From positions 81,733,575-81,797,574 of the forward strand of contig NC_034412.1 of the NCBI RefSeq assembly GCF_002078875.1: a stretch of 64,000 nt of DNA, in the 5' to 3' direction. Shown piece by piece: positions 26,101 through 36,700 of the stretch. The stretch's first letter is position 1. Every line of letters starts with the position of its first letter. Origin of the DNA: Numida meleagris (taxonomy: Eukaryota; Chordata; Aves; Galliformes; Numididae). The notes below the pieces were generated by a model, which did not search any database, had not been told where the DNA came from, and worked only from the letters and a program-made list of their open reading frames with translations. The position numbers were made by a program, and so were the translations under genes.

Positions 26101-29100
26101 ATAACTCAGGCAGTATTGTACCAAATTGGTTTGGGCCAAAGCTGGTACCCCTTCAGATCTGAGCCTTCACACAACACTGCCAGGGATTATACCTAAAGGA
26201 ACACTGCAATGTATACATATTTGAAGACTTTTCAGAGAAGTAACCAACTAAAAGGCTTACAGTAAAACCATATTCATCTTCACCAGGGTCTCCCCAGCAG
26301 CTCAGGTTTCCACACACCTGAAACCCAGCTGGATTAAGTTGCCAATTTCCAGCTTGGAACACCCTCCCAGTCCTTACATAGCAGGCACTTCTGCAGTACC
26401 ATTTATTGCTAACTGAAAATAACAGCAGTGCTGTCGCCGTAACAATCACCTGTTACAGTAGTGTTTATTGTGGTTATGGTTTCCATTACAGCTCTGCAAT
26501 CACACTGGTGTGACACATTCTTGTTAGCTTTGCGTACACAGTTTTATATCTAGCATACTACAGGATCCCTTGTCGCTCAACTAAACTACAGGAAAAGCAT
26601 TTCTAACTACTTAAGAGAAGTACACCTAACTTTAATCAGTTTTCCTCTGAAAAGAAAACTGAGAGTTTTTTTCCCCTCAAAGAGACTTTATTTTGCAAAG
26701 TGAAGCAGGAATGGATGACCCAGAGCACTTAAGAGTTGAAGTTATTCAGCGTTTTGCATGACCAGATCTTCAAATGGGTATTTACAATGAGTAAATCACT
26801 GACCAACCAAAAAGCTCCTTGAAAATCAGAGTAACCGAAGTGATTTTGTTACTGAAATTCCAGTTTAAAAAACATGCAAGAAGCACCACTTCATCTAAAG
26901 AAATGATTTATTTTTTCCACAAAGAGAAAATACTGTAAAGGTTTACTCTTCACATTAAAGAGTACTGAACTACAGACATTTTCAAATTCAGCCTGTATAT
27001 TCCAGCACAAGATATTCTAACATGAAAAAAATGTATAAATTGTAAGCAATTTTACAAATCAAAGCAAGCTCATTTCAGATCCACTGAAACTCTTACATGT
27101 CTCCATTACCATACTGAAGGAACTACTTTAGATACTATTTTGCAGTAGCCTGGCACATTGCATTTATGTCTTAAAAAAAAAAATACAACAACTTTAAAGC
27201 ACTTGCTATTTATAAAAGAAAACACTTGAAGTACCCATAAGTTCCCTGAGAAATAGTCCTGAATTTCAGAATCCCAAGGAGATGAATTGGCTGTCAGTTA
27301 ACAATGGCCCTTCGTCAGATGGGTTTGGCAGTTGTAAACAAGAAGAGATTTCTCAGCTTTTCCTCACAAATATGAAATATTTGCTCTTTGCCAACAGCTG
27401 GGGCGGTTTAAAGACATCCTGCGTATTTATTCAAATTACAAGTCACCCACACACCTAACACTGACTGAATTTCAGCAAATTTAAAGATACTCTGACAATT
27501 ACTGAAGCAGACAGAAAATAATTCTGAAGACAAAGAAGAATCTAACTTTGTGGGTGTAAAACTGACTGAACTTCCTAAGTCAGTTTTTCTGCTGAAGAGA
27601 ATAAAACAACCTACAACAGCAGCAGCAATTACCAGAATTTTTCTTCTGAACTAGTATCACACATCACTGGAACATTTCTTTTTTTTTTTTTTTTCTTCAA
27701 GTATTGCACAGATTTATCAGGAGAAAAAAAAGCAAAAATGTAATAGCAAAAGTGAACACTTCATACAAGTATTAACTATTCAAGTCCAATTTATAATTTT
27801 TAGTAACACAACTCTGTACTCAACTTCAGAAATATTATGACTAAATGTATTTTAACCTACATGTTGATCTCAAGATTTTAATTTTTTTTTTTTTTGAAGT
27901 ATTCACCATCATGCAGCAGGAACTTGCTTCAAGATAGTCATGAAGTGAAGTTGACTACATACCGTTTTAAAACTTCACAAGTATTTTATATCTCAGTATC
28001 AAGTCACACACACAGCAAAAGTGCAAGTTTTTTTGTTTTTTTTTTTTAATGTTTGTAAGTGTTTCATCTATGTGTTCTTACTCTTGCAATACAAACTACA
28101 CTGCTGTTTAATTTCTTGTTAGACCCTATAAACCAAATTTAGGAATGCGTACATATTGTTCCAGTATTCCTCAGCAGGAAAAGCTACACTGAGTCCCTAA
28201 ACTTTATACTAAAGTTTAAAACACATTGTAAAAAACGTTGCATTGTCTTTTAATATGACTTTGAAGAATCTGACTGTGCAGTTCTCAAAGCAGTTCAATA
28301 TAAAATTATTCCAAAAAAAGCTATGCTACACAATAACACTTCCAATTTTGAGGTCAAAAGGTTACTTTAGTTTGTTGGAAAAAAAAAGACAATTATCTCA
28401 AGTCCATGATATTTCAGATATATAAGAATTATACATCAGCCGTTACTAAGTTTCTTGTAAACCGTTGTCTATATTTACAAGAAATAATGGCTAAATGTTT
28501 TCATCTTATGCATAGATCCAGGGCACAGCTGTAATAAGACAATGTTTAAGCCAGTGCTGCTTTGCAGCACAGGGCAGTAGAGATATCGTTCTGAAGTTAA
28601 GGCACAAGTGAATGAAAGTAAACAAGATCCCAGAAGCATGCATAAAGAAAACACGATATAATGAAAACGCAGCAACTAAGATGCTTGATAATGAAAGCAC
28701 TATAGTTCTATATGAATATACATTAATACAGTGGTTTTCTCAGACTTTCCTAGCTCCAAGCTCAAACTACACCCAATTGTCTGCATCTGGCTTTTAGCGA
28801 GATCCATTTTGTAAGAGAAGTTGTACAATGCATTTTAAGCAACATTTTCATCTGAGGAAATGCAGCAACGTAAGAAAATATACACAGAAAAATAATTTCC
28901 AAACCTGTTCGGCTTCTCTTCTACCCTCTCACTTATTTTCTATTTACATCCTGCTGCAAAAAAAGCCTAAGTCCACATTTCAACTTTACTAGACAAAATT
29001 CTCTTCCCTGCAGCACACATTTTCATTTATTTATTTTTAAAAGTTCATTTCAGAAAATTAGTTCATATCTTTTCTTAAGTCTTCTTAAAAGCTTTATGCA

Positions 29101-32100
29101 AGAACCGGCATCAAATTCAGCTACTGCTGCATGTCAGGATGACTCTTCACAACAAGCAGTAATTTTCCAACAAGACATCATATAAAACACCCAATACCCA
29201 AAAAGCAGTTGTATTCACATTTTAAAAAGCGTCCATGGGAGCATATTCCGTAACATTCAAGATTTTCAGTAAGACCATTCAAGTTTACACTTCAAATCTG
29301 GACTGCTCTATGAAGCTTCCTCCTACAACACCCATACATACTGTATGATAATTTCCTACTGCTGCTGTATCTCAGTAAGGATAGATGTCCCAGGTTTAAA
29401 CACATGTGCTTTAGTACATGATTTGGTGAGAAATTATTCTCTGATACATTTAGGATTAGAAATACTTACAGCCTCTCCAGTTCTTTTAAATCCTGGAATG
29501 CTCCTCTCTCGATAGTGCTAATTTTGTTCTCCATGAGCTGACTGAAATGGAGAAATTTTTATACGTGAGTTTTAACAGCTCCAAGACCACTTGTTGCATT
29601 AACAGCAGTCGTTTACAGACAACCCCATCTTCATTAAAACACCACGACAATTATTCTGGAGTGACAACCAATGCAACATTGTCAACTGCTATCACCCAAC
29701 ACTTTGCATGGGCTTACATAACCAAAAAAAGGAAAAAATAACTCTCATTAAAATAGAGGTTACTTTTACTCACTTGCTTGAAGAGCCCCAAGTTGAAACA
29801 TACATGCTGTGCGCATATACGCACATATATCAATGCTCTCCAGTGAGCTTTAAGACTCCAGTTGAACAGTACAAAGGCAAAATGAATCTCACATGAGAAC
29901 AACAGAAAAATACAGAATTGTTGCATGCAGAAAAAAAAAAAAATCAGTGAAATGTTGCACAGTAATTTTAACCATAACAGTAGTTTAATACAAATTAAAA
30001 ATTACTACAACATGACACTCTGCTTAAGAAGAAAAAAGGCTTTTATTTGACTACTCACTCAAATAAAACAGCCTTAACAAATAAGCTAATTGTACACTAT
30101 TTTAAACTTGCTATCAGTTATGCTACCTTCCCCCAAACCCAGTCCTTGAAAAGCTTCATAACGCTTGCAGAAGGATTTACAGAACCAATCCAAATTATTC
30201 CTTGGTCAAATTCACTGTTAAAGTATTTTCCTTTTACTCAGACATAGCAGAAAAGCAATAATCATCACCTGAGACTCGCTTTTACATTGAGTAAATGAAT
30301 AACTTTTTCCTCTTTAATGAATTCCCCTATACTTCAGTGTACTCATTTTCAACATGAACTATAAATTTACTGAGCTTAAGCTGAAGTCACTCCAACAGTT
30401 ATATAAGCAATTTTAACAACTCTTTCTTATAAGTTACAAACCAAATTAAAGCTTCCGAATGAAAGGCTTTACAGCCTTAAGCAGAGATTTAAGGAATGAT
30501 AACCAAGATGACATTTAAGGCACTTGCTAACTTATTTCTACCAGCTTATAACATGGGGGTGGGGCTGTAAATTCAGATGCAATAGCACAGTGGTTGCAAA
30601 GTGACAGATAAACCAGAGGATAACTAGCTCAACGGTGTTTATAACGTGAGCTGTAGCATCAGTTCAAGAAGTATCAGTGATAGAAAAAGAGAACTTACAG
30701 AACTCGAAGGTGCTTTAGACCAGCAAAGTCGGTCTTGGTAATTCTGGTGATGTTATTTCCATTAAGGTCCCTGAGAAGAATAATTCATAAGCAGCAAAAT
30801 TAAAACATTCATTAGTTTTGGAATTTTTTTCCTCTTTAAATTATTCTGTTTTCATGGGTAAGCTTTTTTTTTTTTTTAAATTAGCAAATGTGAATGATTC
30901 CAATGAGCCAGTCCTGCAACATCATGTGAGCTCCAGACTTCCAAGTGACCGAACAAGGGTTTATCTGCACAGTGGTACTTTCAAACTTTGTAATCAGAGA
31001 CCCTCACAAAGTGAGTTTTTCCTACTGTTATATTGTTCACATTTATCTTTAGCAATACAGAACAGCCTAAGCCTGTCTGAGCCCAGCAAGAAAGCCAGAG
31101 AAGCTCCCTTATGGATGCTGTAACTTCTTAGGGTTACAGGCTGACAGTCACAAAACCAAACAAGTGACTGAAATCAGGACAATTTTAAACAACTTCCAGC
31201 TTTCACACTATTTCTACATAGGCAGAAGAGGGCTTCACTTTCTGCAGCAAATGCTAGCTTTCGAAGCAATCGTACAGTTGGTGCAGAGTAAATACTTTGG
31301 AGCAGCATTTTACAAAAACTGAACATCTCACGTGTGGCACAGGAAGCAACAGTGACTGCAGAACACAACGCATGTTCAGAAGCGATGGAAAACTGTATTA
31401 AGGCCGTGGCATTTCAGCTCATATGTCAGCATTCCTTTCTTTCCTGGAGATCTTTGTCCCCTTTTTTCCTCTTTTTATTTTAATTAACATTTTAGGTCAA
31501 GATATAGGCTTCCCTCAATTCCAGTCACTGCAAATAAAACCAGACTTCGCAATGGTAAGCCATTAGTAATGGTAAGCCATTAGGAAGTGGTATTACACAG
31601 AAACTAGTGACAATTACAGCTCATTCTCAAAGCATTTAGGAAAAAAAAGTCACTGTTTTTGGTGTTTGTACCACATGTGGACGAAACACTGCTTCGAAGA
31701 AACCACACAAGTCTCAGCAGAAATCAGCGTTCCTGACACTCAGAGTGAAATGCATCACTTGAGACATGTGTTCATAGGCCAACATTTAGATGAGTTATTA
31801 GAGGTTAAAAAAATAATGTGCTCATCTCTTCCTCTCCCTTAGACCCCCCCCGAAATAATAGGAGCGGGTCGACCACATGCTTGCTCTCCCACGACTGGAA
31901 AGCACCCTCAGTGGAAGGCACTCGAATGCTCTCAAAAAGCGGCTGGGGTGAAGGGGGAAAGGCCGCAGTTCAGGCGCAACTTCGCGCTGTGCGAGTGGCG
32001 AAGGGGCTACAGCACCAAAGCCGGAGCAGCGGGCGGCAGCGCGGAGCTCCGCGGGGGGCGGCTGCCGCGGGGCTCTGCGCACCGCAGCGAAACAGGCAGA

Positions 32101-32390
32101 GGAGGAAGGGGACGGAACCGCTACCCCTCGCTATACACACGGGGAGGGCGGCGGGACCTCGGGGGCCACCTCTGCGCCGCGGACGCCGCAAGCCCGCCGG
32201 CTCGGGGTACTTACAGCCGCTCGGTGTTGCGGGGGATGTTCCTCGGGACGCCGCGCAGCGCCAGCCCGTGACAGTCCACCGTGCTTCCTGAGCAGGAGCA
32301 CTGCGCCGGACACGGCTGCGGCGCCGCCTCGCCCGCCAGCGCCAGCAGCAGCCCCAGGGCCAGGGGGAGCCTACCCCAAGCGCACATCAT
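14085..32390 (-). CDS. SLIT2: SLIT2 (slit guidance ligand 2), 5' part of gene, coding exons 1-4, partial
   Basis: Gene-level entry; the coding sequence is the join of 32390-32215, 30770-30699, 29541-29470 and 14156-14085 on the minus strand (392 bases: 130 residues plus two bases of codon 131). SLIT2 is a large secreted glycoprotein that binds ROBO receptors and repels axons and migrating cells; the family has four LRR blocks, EGF repeats, a laminin-G domain and a C-terminal cysteine knot. Seen here: a hydrophobic signal peptide, the LRRNT cap with Cys27, Cys31, Cys33 and Cys40, then three leucine-rich repeats at about residues 60-131. All junctions are phase 2 and all donors are GTAAGT. Human SLIT2 has the same cap ([14 protein letters not shown]) and near-identical repeats; SLIT3 has CPTKCTC and SLIT1 differs more in repeat 2. 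Introns are 1444, 1157 and 15313 bases. The gene runs off the left edge: no exon-5 sequence was recognised in 1-14084. Known ROBO binding lies in LRR block 2, outside the window. Confidence 0.95.
17920..18265 (-). mobile_element. Old, diverged CR1 LINE fragment
   Basis: Read on the minus strand it shows CR1 3'-region landmarks in the correct order: agctgggcttatttaacctg (the 'ctgggcttgttcagcctgga' region of CR1), a degenerate lysine-rich 'aagcataaattgaaa' region, gctggaacaaatc, then ttgagcagggggtggag. It is more diverged than the plus-strand CR1 copies upstream of the gene, which implies greater age. Ends are approximate. Confidence 0.7.
20373..20389 (+). repeat. Short (GAAA)n tract
   Basis: Four GAAA units, followed within a few bases by an A-run and gagaga. 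Simple repeat only. Confidence 0.8.
23018..24261 (+). mobile_element. Mariner-type DNA transposon (Galluhop-like), near full length, decayed
   Basis: About 1.24 kb. The left end (gagctgctccaaatgcctcc) and right end (ggatgcattactttcagagc, before aacctatg then TA) are imperfect inverted repeats of each other. The interior matches the copy at 61110-61664 on both flanks (for example 'gcacc(c/t)attgacattca', 'tttatggagaccaa(a/t)cagtggatgtgag', 'tatctgttg...tttccatggaaata'). Mariner elements insert at TA and move by a DD(34)D transposase; I recognise this sequence as the chicken Galluhop/Mariner1_GG family from memory. It lies in SLIT2 intron 3, on the strand opposite to the gene. Stops and frameshifts make it inactive. 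Confidence 0.85.
23154..24126 (+). pseudogene. Broken mariner transposase
   Basis: Remnant of the transposase inside the mariner copy. The longest intact frame (23410-23616, 68 codons) carries [18 protein letters not shown] and then a diverged version of the catalytic-aspartate block (ITSDNI) before a stop. Elsewhere the reading frame is interrupted by several stops and shifts, so only pieces remain. The start corresponds to the ATG of aaaatggta at 23151, homologous to the aaaatggct of the shorter copy. In intact family members the enzyme is about 340 residues and cuts at the terminal inverted repeats. This copy cannot encode a working enzyme. Confidence 0.75.
29470..29541 (-). CDS. SLIT2: SLIT2 exon 3: second leucine-rich repeat
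   Basis: A 72-base exon preceded by ccatttcag and followed by gtaagtat. It completes Leu83 and encodes residues 84-106 ([20 protein letters not shown] followed by LER) plus the first two bases of Leu107. This residue string is that of human SLIT2; SLIT1 and SLIT3 carry different residues around MENQIGAVE and LEDNQVSVIE, and this decides the paralogue. A competing AG four bases into the exon (TCAG) would break the frame, so the outer acceptor is used. Confidence 0.97.
29542..30698 (-). other. SLIT2: SLIT2 intron 2
   Basis: 1157 bases, phase 2, donor gtaagttc, acceptor tttcag. AT-rich. No repeat family, coding stretch or RNA gene recognised in it. Confidence 0.9.
30699..30770 (-). CDS. SLIT2: SLIT2 exon 2: first leucine-rich repeat
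   Basis: A 72-base exon bounded by ttctcag before GGACC and by gtaagttc after GTTCT. It completes Leu59 and encodes residues 60-82 plus the start of Leu83: [23 protein letters not shown]. This is one LRR unit, with Leu61, Asn65 and Ile66 at framework positions, and it is almost identical to human SLIT2 (human has R where this has K in the GLKHL stretch). A sequon Asn65-Ile-Thr67 is a potential N-glycosylation site. A 72-base, phase-2 exon is the typical one-repeat-per-exon layout of SLIT LRR blocks. Confidence 0.97.
30771..32214 (-). other. SLIT2: SLIT2 intron 1
   Basis: 1444 bases, GT...AG, phase 2. The first part is still CpG island; the rest is AT-rich. It contains a tandem pair of palindromic TAAT-type sites (31551-31582, listed separately). 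I see no other coding or repeat signal. Confidence 0.9.
31551..31582. repeat. Tandem pair of palindromic TAATGG/CCATTA sites
   Basis: The 15-mer AATGGTAAGCCATTA occurs at 31551-31565 and again at 31568-31582, a 17-base period. The second copy, with the T at 31567, is a perfect inverted repeat TAATGG-TAAG-CCATTA. TAAT cores are the recognition core of homeodomain proteins; binding here is inference. Confidence 0.7.
32215..32390 (-). CDS. SLIT2: SLIT2 exon 1 coding part: signal peptide and LRRNT cap
   Basis: Encodes residues 1-58 plus two bases of Leu59. It starts [20 protein letters not shown], a short N-region followed by a leucine/alanine core as in a cleavable signal peptide. The LRRNT motif [14 protein letters not shown] follows at residues 27-40, then [18 protein letters not shown]. 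The exon ends ...CGG CT followed by gtaagtacc. The start is the first of two adjacent ATGs (32390-32388 and 32387-32385). The first has G at -3 (gcggcgATGA) and the second has A at -3; the two options differ by one residue. The same frame stays open upstream to about 32996, but that stretch is low-complexity CpG-island sequence without similarity to Slit N-termini, so I did not extend the start. It lies inside the CpG island. Confidence 0.95.
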
Positions 32391-33640
32391 CGCCGCCCGC
32401 TGCGCCCGGCCGGGGCCCTCCGGCCTCGGGCCCGGGGAGGCGAGGGGCGCGCCGCCCTCGTCCGCCACCTCGCCGCGGGGAGCGCTCGGGCAACTTTCAG
32501 GGTGCGGAGAAAGCGAAGTCCTCTCTATCCAGAGCTGAGCCAAGCAAATAAGCCCCGCAAAGTGCGGCGGGTGGCAGCGATCCGCGGCTGAAGGAAATTT
32601 GGCGGGGAGGGGGCCGGGCCGGGCCCTCCCTCCGTAACCCGTCGGATGGCGGGGACGGGCGCCTCTCGGCTTCAGTCGCGCCGGCTCCTTCGCGTGCTCC
32701 TCTCCCAGCCGTGACTCCCCCCCAGCTTTCTCCTGGCGCGGCGTCCGCTCCCACGCGTGTCCCCGCCGCGGGCCGCTCGCAGCCCCCGGGGGCGGCGGCG
32801 GGGCTGCACCACGCACACACAGCCCTGCCGCGGGGCTCAGCAAATCATCCCCCACTGGCAGGCATTCATCAAACTGTCTCACGGAAGGAAGAGGGAGGAG
32901 AGGAAAAAAAAAAAAAGAAGTCAAACACACGAGATGATGTTGGGCTCGGGGTTCGGCTTTCCACCCCCCGCGCCCCCTCCTGCTGGAAGCTCCCAAGCCA
33001 AGTTTAGCAGGAAAGGGCTGGTCCTAGAGGCCGATAATAATAAGCAGCTCGAGAAGTGATTCGTTGCCCTGCTGGAAGGGAGTTCATCCACCACCTCCTT
33101 CTCCGCGGTGACAGATCACAGCTATAGATCCTCCCGTGATCGCGGAGCGCGGTGAGCTGCGCGCCCGGCTCCGCTCCTCGCGGTCTCCCGGATACGGCGG
33201 CTGCGGTAGAGGGACCTGATGGGAGAGGTGGCGGCCGCTCAGTCCTTCCAGGTGAGTCCGGTTTGGCAGCTCCCGAGCTCGCCGCAGGAAAGGCAGCAAC
33301 TTTCCTTCTCTCCCGGAGCCCGACGAGGCGCAGCGCCTCAGGAAAGCTCCGCGCCCGCTCCTCCGCCGCACCTGAGCCGCCGGTGCCGAGCAGCCCGGCG
33401 GCGGCGCTCCTCCTGCGGCGGAGAGAAGCCGGAGAAGGGAGGCGACACGCTGGCTCCTTCTCTCGCCCCCTTGAACAATAGGATGGCACCGCCGCCCGCA
33501 GGCTGGCTCTCCTCCCCGCAGCAAGGTGCCCACCGCCGCTGCCGGCGGAAAGTGCTCCGGGCAGCGGCCGCCAGCGCCGAACCGCAGCTCCGCTCCGCCT
33601 AGACCGGCGCGGCGCCCCTCGCCCCGCTCCCACGGAGCCG
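32391..33640 (-). other. SLIT2: Presumed SLIT2 5' leader / proximal promoter
   Basis: GC-rich sequence between the possible TATA-directed start and the coding start. If transcribed whole, the leader would be about 1.2 kb and would contain upstream ATGs, for example minus-strand ATGs near 33086 and 32865-32870. An A-run at about 32906-32918 (plus strand) interrupts the GC-rich sequence. A shorter leader from a downstream start is equally possible. Confidence 0.45.
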
Positions 33641-33658
33641 GGAGCGCCCCACGCGCCG

Positions 33659-33670
33659 CCCTATATAGGG
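33659..33670 (-). promoter_or_regulatory. SLIT2: TATA-like palindrome that is also a CArG box
   Basis: CCCTATATAGGG is a perfect 12-base palindrome. Its core TATATA could place a minus-strand start near 33635, about 1.25 kb upstream of the SLIT2 ATG. The inner ten bases, CCTATATAGG (33660-33669), match the SRF-binding CArG consensus CC(A/T)6GG exactly. Being palindromic, it cannot by itself indicate direction. A GC box (CCCCGCCC, 33694-33701) lies just upstream in the minus orientation, which supports core-promoter use for SLIT2. Actual use is inference. Confidence 0.55.
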
Positions 33671-33693
33671 GCGGTGGGGCCGCGCCTCCCCGG

Positions 33694-33701
33694 CCCCGCC
33701 C
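33694..33701 (-). promoter_or_regulatory. Sp1/KLF-type GC box upstream of the TATA-like site
   Basis: CCCCGCCC on the plus strand (GGGCGGGG read on the minus strand) sits about 25 bases upstream of the TATA-like palindrome in SLIT2 orientation. Further GC-box-like runs occur at about 33670-33677 and 33737-33760. Sequence match only; such motifs are common in CpG islands. Confidence 0.5.
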
Positions 33702-36700
33702 GCAGCGCCCCGCGCCGCGCTCACTGGCTGCGCCGCCGCCCGCCCCGGCCCGGCCCCGGCCCGGCGAGCGCGGGGGGGGCCGGCGGCGACGCCAACAATG
33801 AATGAAAGTTGGGCGAGCGCGGAGGCGGCGCCGGGGGGGGCAGCAGCTCTGAGAGCGCGGCGTTTTCCCCCGCCCGGAGTTCTGCGGGGACTTTCTCACG
33901 CGGCCTCCGGTTGTCAAACGGAGGGAGCGGGGCTGGGGGTCGTCGCGGCGTCTGCGTGTGTTGTGCCTGGAGGGAGAGGGAGGAGGGAGCGGGCTGAAGC
34001 GTCGCCTGCTGCACTTGTACGCGTCTCCGGCTTCTCACCGAGGGTCTTGTGTTGTGTTTCTCTCACTGCTGTGGGAGGAAGAGGATTGTCTTAGCGTTTC
34101 CTTCAGTTACAGCTTTCGTGTGAAGCACATCAGAATCTCCCATAAATTATTTTCGAAAATAAAATGGGCAAGTGTTATTCCATACATAAAAATATGTCGA
34201 GTAGCAGCATGAGCGCTGCTCTTTTCCTTCCGCTTCCAAAAGTTATATTACGAATACACACAATGTTCCTGTTAAATTCTGTTGTTTATTGTCATTGCAT
34301 CTTCAGCATTCCTAGGAAAATGTAAGTGCATCAGGTTTCTGACTAAACTGGTTTTAGTTTTCCTTCCTCGTGCATGCAGCTCCATGCGATTTACAACAGG
34401 TCCTGAGACCTCGGCAAAAGGTGAAAGTGATTTATCTTTCAGCCCCCAGAAGGGATGGATGACGAAGCCTCCAGCAAGGTGTGGTGTGTGAGTGCTCCAG
34501 GGAGTCCCTAGTTCCTTCCATATGGCTGCATCCAGCTGAGGCTCTTCCTCCCTGGGGTCTCTGCTGCACAATCCCCGTAAGAGGCTTTCCCTTTCCTTGT
34601 TACCAAGAAGACAAATTCTCCCCTTGGAAACGTTCTCCTAGATCCAGGTTAATCTGCCCAGGTGGAAGCCAGCAAAGTTACTCCCGACTTCTCTTGCTGT
34701 GGAACGCGAGCCAAAATGAAAATGGCTAGAATGTATGTATCTACTAAAAAAAAAAACTGTTCTATTTTTTTGATCCATTTGTTCATGAAATGTGATTGTT
34801 GTGCAGCTTTCACATGCTGGTCTCACAGTGATGCGGGGATGCTCTAGGTTTAGCTGATGCAGAAAGAATTCAGTGACTGTAAGGGAATACATCAGCTTCT
34901 GTGTATGAAAATGCTTTCTACTCTTTTCTCCTGTTGATTGTTTTAGGTCTTTACAAAGGATTTAGGAAGGATTTTGCAACTTTCTAGCAGGCAACAGGAA
35001 GAAAAAAAAAATGTAATCTAAAATATTGCTTTCATGCCTCTACTAAAATCCTTTATCTTACAACTCCAGGCAGAGAAAATACAGAGAACACTAATGTAAC
35101 CATTCAGTATTATTCATTATTTCTTTCAAGTACCAACAGCATTCCGAGTGCTGCTGAGGACAGAAGGAGAAGAAATAATAAACCATTTTTATATAGTAAT
35201 TTTCAGAAAATCTGAATCAATGTTCAAAGTTTTAAATGTTTCTGAACTGCTCTACGCATGGCTGATTCAAAATCTAGGCTGGTCTTAATTTAATATACTT
35301 TGTTTTCAAAGAGGCGTATACTAAGGTCCAAAGAAAATCAATTTTTATTCCTCTTTGGGGGGCTCATTGATTTCTACCATGCCTACCTTTGAAGCATACC
35401 TTTCATTCATTCAGATTGATTTTCCTGAGCGACTCCCCTCCCAGCACATTGCAGCTCTCCTTTTGTGATCCAAACTCTTTAATGAGAGAGCTCCCCATGT
35501 CCTTATACTGTCTGAGGGCGAGGCCTCTGGTCAGACCTGAGATAGCATCATTCCTGGAGCATGAACCTGCCCCTACAGAGAGCCCCATGGCTGCACCAGT
35601 TGCCTGCAGAAGCCTCTTTCAAAGCCAACAAGGAAAATATTCCCACAGAGGTGAAAGATGGGAAAGTTGTAACAAGAAGACATGGAGAAAGAAAGCAATT
35701 ATAGACATTTGTCAATGGAAAAACAAAAGTTTTTCTGCAGCCATGTCAGAAAATATGAAAATATAGCAGCTAAATGAACTTTTATGTTCTCCAGGTTTTG
35801 CTGTACAACATTCCACCTTTTGGAGGACAGGTATACTTTTAAAAAAAAAAAAAAGAAAGAAACACCGAAGGGATACCCCCTAAAAAAATTCAGAACAGAA
35901 TCCAGAGCATTAAAATAGAAGAAGCTGCTACTCACAGCTGAGATGGGTAGTGCTAAGGCTGAGCACACACATCTGAGTGAGATCTACGAAAGAACATCAA
36001 CTTTGTGAGCATCAGTATAGCTTAATGAGGACGGCATGCCCGAAAGATACTGAAACACATGACTCATCAATTTGTAAATAATGAAGGTCAGTAAGGTAAA
36101 AGAAGAATGACCAGCAGAGATATATCAAGAATAAATATTATAAATTAATCTAGTTTTCTTCTTTGACAAAGTAACTAACTTTGTGGGTAAGAGGAATGGT
36201 AGATATTAGCAAGTTATTCCCACTATGTACGTTAACAACCTTCTGAGCAAACAGCTTAAATATAGTCAAAATCTAATTGCTGGAATGTGAACACTTAACC
36301 ACCTCTGCATTCAGAGTATGGCTGATGGTCAGTCTGGGAGTGCACAGACTCCTTTAAAAAGCTATTAAAAAACTACTATGCCACTGAATGATTCCATCAG
36401 TGACTGAAAATTAAGTACAATTATTAACAGATGATACCAGAGTGGGAAGGGGGAATTTACAAGGCAGAAATACAATTCTGGATTGTTTTGATAAACTGGA
36501 GAGAACTCAAGAGTTTAGCTAACCTTAAGGAGGACTGAGCATAATACTGCACTCAAAAAAGAGAAATTCAAGTGCTTAAGTGCAAAATAACTTGTTGGGC
36601 AGCAGCAGTCCAGAGAAGGATATGAATCACCATAGCCTAAAGAGCAACTTGGAAATCATTAGCACAACAACACAATTGTTTTGCTCAGAGGTGTTATTTA

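Larger units (their letters stand above)
14157..29469 (-). other. SLIT2: SLIT2 intron 3
   Basis: 15313 bases, phase 2. It contains a diverged CR1 fragment (about 17920-18265), a decayed mariner element (23018-24261), short A/T and GAAA tracts, and otherwise AT-rich single-copy-looking sequence in which I recognise no further gene. Confidence 0.9.
31930..34075. promoter_or_regulatory. SLIT2: CpG island covering SLIT2 promoter, 5' leader and exon 1
   Basis: This is the only long stretch of the window rich in G+C and CpG, sharply bounded by AT-rich DNA on both sides. It covers the 3' edge of intron 1's first few hundred bases, coding exon 1, the presumed 5' leader and the core promoter. Many long open frames on both strands come from the scarcity of stop codons in GC-rich DNA and are not treated as genes. 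CpG-island promoters are normal for developmental genes. The exact transcription start cannot be fixed from sequence alone; several starts are possible between about 32400 and 33640. Confidence 0.9.

Noticed and set aside
31818..32291. 157-codon plus-strand frame overlapping SLIT2 exon 1
   Set aside because: Antisense shadow of the real exon and of the CpG island; no family resemblance.
14085..32390. SLIT1 or SLIT3 instead of SLIT2
   Set aside because: The LRRNT cap [14 protein letters not shown] and the second repeat [15 protein letters not shown] agree with SLIT2; SLIT3 has CPTKCTC and LEDNQVSVIE, SLIT1 has MENQIGAVE.
33084..33917. Long minus-strand frame (277 codons) and others of 60-209 codons on both strands across the CpG island
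   Set aside because: Pro/Arg/Ala/Gly-rich low-complexity translations with no motifs, overlapping in several frames at once; expected where stop codons are rare in GC-rich DNA.
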